From positions 62,001 to 126,000 of the forward strand of contig CAVCEE010000002.1 in NCBI GenBank assembly GCA_963601185.1: a stretch of 64,000 nucleotides of DNA, written 5' to 3'. Positions 58,644-64,000 of this stretch are shown in pieces. A program made the position numbers and the translations under genes. Position 1 is the stretch's first letter. Every line of letters begins with the position of its first letter. Below the pieces are notes generated by a model. It was given only the letters and a program-made list of their open reading frames with translations, was not told the DNA's origin and searched no databases. The stretch comes from Limisoma sp963601185. GTDB lineage: Bacteria > Bacteroidota > Bacteroidia > Bacteroidales > Muribaculaceae.

Positions 58644-58964
58644 CTATTTTGACGGTGCTGCATAACCATCATATTTGTTTAAGGTGATGAGATAATATTT
58701 GCGAACTTTATCTATTGTTATGCAACCACTATCTTTCAGCCTACGCATTGCAGTGGATAGCCTTTGGGAAGAAATGCCGAGGTCTCTCATTAGTGTACTA
58801 CGGAGTACCATAGATTGACCTCTTTGCAAATTATGCCCGAAAACGACATCACCATTTGAACTTGCATCAAGCAATAGGTAGATATACAGACTGACAGTCT
58901 CTGGTGAGCAAATCCACTCAAAACTCAAAAACGACTTCTTCAATATTATTCCAGACTTATACAT
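58644..58964 (-). CDS. winged-helix DNA-binding protein
   Basis: 106 residues resembling the N-terminal winged helix of the neighbouring initiator (SFEWICSPETVSLYIYLLLDASSNGD, GQSMVLRSTLMRDLGISSQRLSTAMRRL). It is likely a truncated paralogue that could tune replication or transcription. Confidence 0.7.
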   Translation of the reverse strand: MYKSGIILKKSFLSFEWICSPETVSLYIYLLLDASSNGDVVFGHNLQRGQSMVLRSTLMRDLGISSQRLSTAMRRLKDSGCITIDKVRKYYLITLNKYDGYAAPSK

Positions 58965-58965
58965 A

Positions 58966-59424
58966 CTATTCTCTTAAATAATCGGTTATCAGTTTCTCAA
59001 ATTCATCAAGCGATTTGCACACAACGTACTTGTTGCCGTGCTTCTCTACACCAGACTGCCATTCCTTTTGCTCTTTGGATTGATAGTTCCCTGGCTTTTT
59101 CATTTCAATGTACAATGCGTTAAATCCATGCCTTGACACAGACAAACATAAGTCTGCGACACCCTTTACAACACCTTCAAGTTTAAGTTTCTTCCCTTGC
59201 CATTGTGTACACTTACGTTCATTCGCAACATGGAACAGGACACCGTCTCTCCATAATTGAGGGTGGGTGAATTGAAACCACCTTATGCACGATTGTTGTA
59301 TCTGGCTTTCAGATAGTCCACTTTGCGCTATCTCCTTTGCTTTCTTTGCAGGTATGGGGGTACCTGAAATAATTGCATTGAGCAACGTTTTGTTATATTT
59401 ATCGTCTTTCCTCATAATAATCAA
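58966..59424 (-). CDS. VRR-NUC nuclease
   Basis: 152 residues. The PD-(D/E)XK-like VRR-NUC motif is visible: GVADLCLSV with Asp, then YIEMKKPGN with Glu-x-Lys. A helix with QIQQSCIRWF precedes it. VRR-NUC proteins cut branched or flapped DNA and in phages belong to replication/recombination blocks. It overlaps the helicase gene by 4 bp. Confidence 0.85.
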   Translation of the reverse strand: MIIMRKDDKYNKTLLNAIISGTPIPAKKAKEIAQSGLSESQIQQSCIRWFQFTHPQLWRDGVLFHVANERKCTQWQGKKLKLEGVVKGVADLCLSVSRHGFNALYIEMKKPGNYQSKEQKEWQSGVEKHGNKYVVCKSLDEFEKLITDYLRE

Positions 59425-60608
59425 AAATAAACATTTGTAAGTTGTCTTTCTCGACCTCCGCTACTTGAACATACAGCATAAAGTCCCGGTCTGCCTTCGG
59501 TTAGTTTCAAATCCCCAACTTTGCCAAATCGCTGTATGTTTCCGCATAAATCTACTATCCATGCACATTCCTTGTCTGGGTGTGGTCTAATCGCCCTCCC
59601 GATAATTTGATAATATAAAGCCAATGACATTGTTGGTCGTGCAATCACGATTGTATCAAGTTCGGGATAGTCATATCCAGTTGTGAGAACTCCACAATTA
59701 GTCAATACTTCAAACTTTCGTTCTTTGAAGTCAGACAATATCTTGTCTCGTTCTTTTGCTGGAGTTTTTCCGCTAACCATTCTGCAATTCGGAATAACCT
59801 TGCACAATGCTTCACTTTCTTCAAGGAATTTGGTAAACACAAGTATTCCTCTGCGAGGCTTACCATCTTTCGGTCTCATCAGCCGTGTAACAATGCTAAT
59901 GAGGTATGATTGTAGATTCACATACTGCATCTGTAACTTCAAATCTTCCTCGTCATAATCCATTCCAGTGGTATTTCGTTTCACTCTTGACGGTTCAAGA
60001 ATAGTCATATCAAAGTATCTCATTTTTGAAAGATAACCTCTGTCAAGCAACGTTCTAATATCGACTTGATAAAGTACACTACTGAATATTCTTGGACGAG
60101 TTCGTGTGAGGAATTTCAAGATGCATACAGGCTCACCTTTCTCATTCCGAGAGGAACACAACCGATAGGGAGTGGCGGTCAAACCGAGTATTTTTCTGTC
60201 GGCACATTCAAAGAAATCTTTGTACATACCACCTCTTGGGTTTGTAACGTGCGCTTCATCAACTATGATGTATCTAAATTGATTGAAGTCTTCCATTTTA
60301 GATATCACACTGCCAATAGTGGCAAAAGTGATACGCTTAATCTCCTTGCTGTTGAAAGATGCAGAGTAAATTGCACAATCCTCAATTCCGTAACTTCTCA
60401 ACTTGGCAAAGTTTTGGGCTAAGATTTCCTTGCTTGGCTGAAATACAAGCACTTTATCGTTAAGTCGATATGCAATGTCAGCGATAATCAAACTTTTCCC
60501 AGCACCTGTTGGGCAAACCAACAACCCATTGTTTTGCGCCTTGCTTTGGAAGAACTTGATAGCCGCATCGCTACAGGCTTTTTGATAATCTCTTAACTGG
60601 TACTTCAT
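59421..60608 (-). CDS. SF2 DEAD/DEAH helicase
   Basis: 395 residues. Walker A PTGAGKS (33-39), DEAH (about 117-120), motif III-like LTATPYRL, and motifs V/VI in LTTGYDYPELD and QIIGRAIRPHP. Similar to phage UvsW- and RadD-like helicases that handle replication forks or R-loops. Coupled to neighbours on both sides. Confidence 0.9.
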   Translation of the reverse strand: MKYQLRDYQKACSDAAIKFFQSKAQNNGLLVCPTGAGKSLIIADIAYRLNDKVLVFQPSKEILAQNFAKLRSYGIEDCAIYSASFNSKEIKRITFATIGSVISKMEDFNQFRYIIVDEAHVTNPRGGMYKDFFECADRKILGLTATPYRLCSSRNEKGEPVCILKFLTRTRPRIFSSVLYQVDIRTLLDRGYLSKMRYFDMTILEPSRVKRNTTGMDYDEEDLKLQMQYVNLQSYLISIVTRLMRPKDGKPRRGILVFTKFLEESEALCKVIPNCRMVSGKTPAKERDKILSDFKERKFEVLTNCGVLTTGYDYPELDTIVIARPTMSLALYYQIIGRAIRPHPDKECAWIVDLCGNIQRFGKVGDLKLTEGRPGLYAVCSSSGGRERQLTNVYF

Positions 60609-61045
60609 AAGAATCGTTTTGCTTTGGAAATTTCAATCTCACATTGTCGTAGCAAGGAGCCTTCTTCTGCCGTTGGAAGATATATCTCGGCATATTTGGA
60701 AGACCAATTACGGAACCTATCGATACACACTGACATTTCTTCTGTTGTGAGTGATGATGTTGAACGACACCTTATTCTTTTTTCTCCAGTAAACTTATCT
60801 ACGGCAGAACTCACAATGAATATATCTGGATTAACAAGCACCTTAAAGTATTCTTGCTTTACATAAGTAGGGTCTTCACCATATACGGCTGCAAAGTAAT
60901 CTATCAAGACGTGGCAGTACGCATTTTGGTTGAGCGTTCTTTGTCGCTTTGTGTGCAACTCCACTACATCATTTCTGTCTGCAAGGAGTTGCGCACGAGC
61001 GAGGAAGTTTGCTCTGTCAAGGTCATTCTTACAATCGTAGAGCAT
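60605..61045 (-). CDS. NinB-like recombination protein
   Basis: 146 residues, with RTLNQNAYCHVLIDYFAAVYGED and CRSTSSLTTEEMSVCIDRFRNW as in the NinB/Orf family, where the middle motif corresponds to the ssDNA-binding region. It assists strand annealing with the ERF-type recombinase encoded nearby. Confidence 0.75.
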   Translation of the reverse strand: MLYDCKNDLDRANFLARAQLLADRNDVVELHTKRQRTLNQNAYCHVLIDYFAAVYGEDPTYVKQEYFKVLVNPDIFIVSSAVDKFTGEKRIRCRSTSSLTTEEMSVCIDRFRNWSSKYAEIYLPTAEEGSLLRQCEIEISKAKRFL

Positions 61046-61052
61046 AGGTCAA

Positions 61053-61532
61053 TTAGAATGGGTCGCCACTTGCATACCCCGGTTGTGGATAATAGCCGTT
61101 ATTTGGCTGTTGATACAAATTCGGCTGTGGTTGGCTTTGCGGTTGCTGCACTTGCGGTTGAGCAGGTTGCGCAACGTTCTGGTTTGGCGATGCAGATTGA
61201 AGACCTGGGCGTTGGTATGGCTCAATCTTATATGGTCGCACTTCATTGATGATTTTGCTGATGCCAGATTGGTCTGTATATGTTCTCCCTTGCAAGTCAA
61301 AATACACATTGACCATTTGCCCGATTTGGAACTTATCAAGGTCGTCACACTTATCTCCCATAAATACAAATTGTGGAGTGTTTTCTTTGTCCGTTACAGG
61401 CTCTCCCGTATTCGGGTCATATTTACGAATTGAGATAACGAGTTCTCTGAGTTTGTACGCATTGCCACTGCGAGATACAAGATTGCGAGTTTCGCTAATG
61501 GAAACAATTGCGCCGGTAATGAAATTTGCCAT
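61053..61532 (-). CDS. DUF3127 single-stranded-DNA-binding-like protein
   Basis: 159 residues. The first 105 form an OB-fold of the Bacteroidetes DUF3127 type (SGNAYKLRELVISIRKYD, FVFMGDKCDDLDKFQIGQMVNVYFDLQG). The tail is a low-complexity Gln/Pro/Asn region ending in acidic/aromatic DPF, much like the SSB tail that docks partner proteins. It probably replaces SSB for the phage. Confidence 0.85.
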   Translation of the reverse strand: MANFITGAIVSISETRNLVSRSGNAYKLRELVISIRKYDPNTGEPVTDKENTPQFVFMGDKCDDLDKFQIGQMVNVYFDLQGRTYTDQSGISKIINEVRPYKIEPYQRPGLQSASPNQNVAQPAQPQVQQPQSQPQPNLYQQPNNGYYPQPGYASGDPF

Positions 61533-61543
61533 TTTGTTTATAG

Positions 61544-62134
61544 TTATTGATTAGTAATGCTTTTATCCCAAGCCATCAATACTTTGATAGCGTCTTTGCT
61601 TTTTCTTGGCACTTCAACTATCGTTGAACGACCATACTTCGGTTTTGGCAACCATATTGCGTAAAGCCGAGGAACTTTTAATCCCGGATTTTGCATTTCA
61701 AACAGGTTGGCATAAATGGATAGTTGCCAAGACAGGTACTCCATATCCAATTTTGAAGTAGTCTTTATATCAGCAAGCGAGCAATCATCAAACACAACGT
61801 CTATTGAACTTGCATATCTCATTTCGTCAGACACCAAATATTCATTAGATAATGTGGTGAGGTTGTTTTCTTTCTTGATTCTGCAATAATCCACAACAGA
61901 TGGATTATCGCTTTCAACGCCAAGGCTATCAACAATTTCTATTTGTTCGTGAATGTTGTGCCCATATTCAGCCGCCTTTGCGAGTATGCTTGGGTCAATA
62001 CCAGTGTACTTGTCAGCAAACAATGTACGATGTAGGAGAGAGGTTATTCCCGAAAGTTTTGCTCCGAGGAAGTCGTATGTATGAGACAACTCGTCAAATA
62101 TGACCTTTGATTTTATCAATTCTACTTTATTCAT
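61544..62134 (-). CDS. PD-(D/E)XK nuclease (RecB/Cas4-like)
   Basis: 196 residues. AAEYGHNIHEQIE gives the His of the RecB motif, IDVVFDDCSLADIKTTSK the D...D-x-K core, and LSWQLSIYANLFE the Gln-x-x-x-Tyr motif. Partner exonuclease for the ERF annealase, which it overlaps by 4 bp. Confidence 0.8.
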   Translation of the reverse strand: MNKVELIKSKVIFDELSHTYDFLGAKLSGITSLLHRTLFADKYTGIDPSILAKAAEYGHNIHEQIEIVDSLGVESDNPSVVDYCRIKKENNLTTLSNEYLVSDEMRYASSIDVVFDDCSLADIKTTSKLDMEYLSWQLSIYANLFEMQNPGLKVPRLYAIWLPKPKYGRSTIVEVPRKSKDAIKVLMAWDKSITNQ

Positions 62135-62784
62135 AGTCCAATCTCCTTTTTACGAGCACTCATACATTGAGAGAATGTTGGGTTTGATTTCAGTTGTCCG
62201 CTGAATGTATTCCAAACCGTTACCAGTGAGTCTTTATCATTGGCTACAAGCATAGCGTCAAGAGCCTGAACAAGCAATGCGTCATTGACGACATCAAGAG
62301 ATTGACGAATCTCCGCTATCGTCTTGGGGCGAGTTTCAGGAGGGGTGACAGCATCTGGATCCTTTTCTTCCTTTGTCGGAATAAGCAGCATCTGCATAAG
62401 TGCATACTTCAACGCAATGCTCATAGCCTTGTTCATACCCTTGTCGGCAGTGTCCATAGCTTCACCTACATTAATGGCAATTACTTCTGAAGCATCTTCG
62501 GCTACAAAGTGAAATTTAATCTTTGCTCGTGTAAAGTAAAGTATTGAGCCTTTTGCCGTGGTTTTCTCCGAAATGCTGTATTCCAGAGTTTCAGGAAGAA
62601 TGAACACTCCATTATTGGCAAACAATGAGTGAAGTTCATTCATCACACTGTCAATGCCACGAAACATAAAGTTTTGCTGTTGATTCTTTTCTCCTTTGGC
62701 AATAGCCTTGGTTTCTCTCATTATCGTGGCTATCTTTCCATAGATTAATGGAACCACATCTTTTGTGTTTTCTCTGTTTTGCAT
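62131..62784 (-). CDS. erf: ERF-family single-strand annealing protein
   Basis: 217 residues. It has the ERF core: QNFMFRGIDSVMNELHSLFANNGVFILPE, VGEAMDTADKGMNKAMSIALKYALMQMLLIPT, with Gly, Asp and Lys conserved. ERF proteins anneal complementary strands in recombination-dependent replication. A clear member of the early block. Confidence 0.9.
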   Translation of the reverse strand: MQNRENTKDVVPLIYGKIATIMRETKAIAKGEKNQQQNFMFRGIDSVMNELHSLFANNGVFILPETLEYSISEKTTAKGSILYFTRAKIKFHFVAEDASEVIAINVGEAMDTADKGMNKAMSIALKYALMQMLLIPTKEEKDPDAVTPPETRPKTIAEIRQSLDVVNDALLVQALDAMLVANDKDSLVTVWNTFSGQLKSNPTFSQCMSARKKEIGL

Positions 62785-62864
62785 ATAGTTTAATATCCAA
62801 TTAAATTATGTTTTGCTTGATTGATAACTAATCTTATCTAATTATTCATAAATGATAATATCAA

Positions 62865-63173
62865 TCAAGATCCAACTTGGCTGTTTCGGTAGTAATAGCG
62901 TGCTATCGATTTGGTGTCATTTACTGAAAGTCGAGCTATTCTGGAATCTGTACGAGTGTTTTTTACAATATCCGCAAGATTGAACCGCCATTTAGTATTG
63001 CGAGCACCATCGGGCTTGAAAAAGCGGATTTTACCTTCTTCCATTAAGGATTCAAGTCTTTTCTCTCCGCCAACCAAAATCACCGCCTTTTTCCAAGAAA
63101 CTTCTTGCTTTTCTGCTCGTTTAAGAAATGATAGATATTTCTTGACGATTGCTTCTACTGGTGTGTTTTCCAT
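62865..63173 (-). CDS. early hypothetical protein, 102 aa
   Basis: Basic and helical, with GEKRLESLMEEGKIRFFKPDGARNTKWRFNLADIV, a form like a DNA-binding excisionase/MerR-like wing. It is separated by 1 bp from the first early gene. Confidence 0.5.
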   Translation of the reverse strand: MENTPVEAIVKKYLSFLKRAEKQEVSWKKAVILVGGEKRLESLMEEGKIRFFKPDGARNTKWRFNLADIVKNTRTDSRIARLSVNDTKSIARYYYRNSQVGS

Positions 63174-63174
63174 A

Positions 63175-63471
63175 TCAACTTACTCGTTTAATCCTTACTG
63201 TCAGATTGTTGTCATCACACTCGCTGTCAATGATTTCGACATCCCAGCCTTGACGCTTGTAGTCTTTGCGTAGCCTATGGATTGTTGCATAAACCGAAGA
63301 CCTCTGTTCCGTGGGGAATTCTGCCACTTCTCCAATCCCAAGCATTTTCAATGTTGGGGCAATTGGAACGGAGGGAGCCACAGAAACTCCCTTGCCGAAC
63401 TCTGGAGTGATTTTTCGCTTTGGTGGAGCGTATGCTGTAACGCTCCTCTTTCTGTTTTTTAATTCGTCCAT
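63175..63471 (-). CDS. early hypothetical protein, 98 aa
   Basis: First gene after the early promoter. Basic N-terminus, then EVAEFPTEQRSSVYATIHRLRKDYKRQGWDVEI, which resembles a small nucleic-acid-binding domain. A leader motif stands 25 bp before the ATG. Confidence 0.5.
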   Translation of the reverse strand: MDELKNRKRSVTAYAPPKRKITPEFGKGVSVAPSVPIAPTLKMLGIGEVAEFPTEQRSSVYATIHRLRKDYKRQGWDVEIIDSECDDNNLTVRIKRVS

Positions 63472-63495
63472 TACTTTTTAGAAAATTCCTTAAAT

Positions 63496-63518
63496 CTTAT
63501 TTGCATACAAGCAGACTT
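63496..63518 (-). promoter_or_regulatory. recurrent leader motif, copy 6
   Basis: CTTATTTGCATACAAGCAG, inside the 5' leader of the early transcript and about 40 bp downstream of the promoter's -7 box, so this copy is not itself the promoter. Confidence 0.6.
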
Positions 63519-63557
63519 TTACGTATATTTGCGTAGTCTTGTATATGTTATTTGTTA

Positions 63558-63588
63558 CAAAGGTAGTTATTAATATTGATTTGACAAA
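63558..63588 (-). promoter_or_regulatory. early promoter
   Basis: Minus-strand TACCTTTG (63565-63558) with TTTG (63588-63585) 19 bp upstream, a full consensus match. It drives the early block; the region up to 63686 should also hold the plus-strand repressor promoter and operators. Confidence 0.8.
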
Positions 63589-63686
63589 GCAAATATATTA
63601 TCATTTCTACGGTTTTAGATTTTGTTAACAAATGACATATCATACATAGATATAAGGTGCGTACCAACCACTAAATTATATAGAAT

Positions 63687-64000
63687 ATGCAAGAAATAGA
63701 GAAAGTCGAGAATGTACTCTGTGCAAAAGAGATACGAGACTCACTGCTTAAAGCTCTCCACCTTGGTCCTGGTGAGTTCGCTACCGCTTTGGGCATAAAC
63801 TATCAGCGCATCTATGACCTTGGCAGTGGAAGAACAAAAAAATTCAATCCAGGAATTGTCAATCTTATCTGCAAAAAATTTCCGCAAGTCAATCCTACAT
63901 ATCTATATTCGGGCAAAGGTCCGATTCTTCTTGAAACACCTACACCAAATTCTTCGGTTTCAGATACGGCAGACATCATAGCAATGTCGAAGAAGCTAAT
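63687..64000 (+). CDS. HTH repressor, partial (runs off the window)
   Basis: ATG at 63687 opens a frame still open at the end, 104 codons. It has an HTH in ALHLGPGEFATALGINYQRI with the flanking phage-repressor style sequence NPGIVNLICKKFPQVNPTYLYSGKGPI. Such proteins (S24/LexA-like or cI-like) keep prophages silent; the divergent position next to the early promoter agrees. The C-terminal part is not visible. Confidence 0.75.
   Translation, partial: MQEIEKVENVLCAKEIRDSLLKALHLGPGEFATALGINYQRIYDLGSGRTKKFNPGIVNLICKKFPQVNPTYLYSGKGPILLETPTPNSSVSDTADIIAMSKKL

Noticed and set aside
23543..63518. CRISPR or mobile-element repeats
   Set aside because: The repeated leader motif is scattered singly before genes, with no regular spacing or spacers, and no cas genes or transposase are seen.
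1..64000. tRNA genes, rRNA, integrase, endolysin
   Set aside because: I looked for cloverleaf-like segments, tyrosine/serine recombinase motifs and amidase/lysozyme motifs and saw none that I could support.

Overview
The window is a 64 kb piece of a tailed bacteriophage or prophage from a gut-type Bacteroidales host (Bacteroides, Parabacteroides, Prevotella or a relative). The host call rests on AT-rich, tightly packed genes, on many promoters with the Bacteroidetes layout (TTTG, about 19-20 bp, TAnnTTTG), on weak Shine-Dalgarno signals, and on Bacteroidetes-typical families such as DUF3127 and the PRTRC proteins. Almost every gene lies on the minus strand and is read from right to left. No integrase, no tRNA and no clear lysis cassette is visible, so the element probably extends beyond both ends.

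Right to left: a divergent switch (63.5-64 kb) separates a plus-strand HTH repressor, cut by the window end, from a strong early minus promoter. The early block (63.5-57 kb) holds an ERF annealing protein, a PD-(D/E)XK nuclease, a DUF3127 OB-fold protein, a NinB-like protein, an SF2 helicase, a VRR-NUC nuclease, two winged-helix/replication proteins and a DnaC-like loader. Next comes a PRTRC locus (56.7-53 kb) with a ubiquitin-like protein C, proteins E and B and an E1/ThiF-like enzyme; its ParB-like partner and a sliding-clamp-like protein sit at 24-26.4 kb. Small membrane proteins and a double-HTH regulator (53-51 kb) lead to the terminases (51-49 kb) and the tail genes, including a 1,024-residue tape measure (49-40.7 kb).

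The middle is accessory. A plus-strand cargo at 38-40.5 kb carries its own promoter, a strongly folded 117-nt RNA leader, a lipoprotein and a GmrSD-like (DUF262+DUF1524) modification-dependent nuclease. It is followed by a HigBA toxin-antitoxin locus with an extra half-antitoxin. A tightly coupled block (36.8-28.6 kb) encodes a PIG-L deacetylase, three ATP-grasp proteins, UDP-galactopyranose mutase, a ParB/Srx-fold protein, a GT-A glycosyltransferase resembling TET-associated glycosyltransferases, a helical protein and a PLP-dependent decarboxylase. Together these look like a dedicated sugar/amino-acid conjugation pathway, most attractively DNA hypermodification, with surface-glycan modification as the alternative.

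The head module (20.9-15.5 kb) encodes a ClpP-like protease fused to a scaffold, the major capsid protein, a tail-tube candidate, the portal and a connector. A 2,756-residue fibre follows, whose 3' end is the variable repeat of a diversity-generating retroelement (DGR). Template repeat and variable repeat are 113 bp each, exactly 240 bp apart, and differ at 19 positions that are all adenines of the template; the reverse transcriptase is directly downstream. The left end carries HicAB and a Panacea-antitoxin/membrane-effector pair with a palindromic operator. In all, the phage couples fast receptor-binding diversification, a candidate covalent modification pathway, a ubiquitin-like system and several toxin-antitoxin or defence modules.
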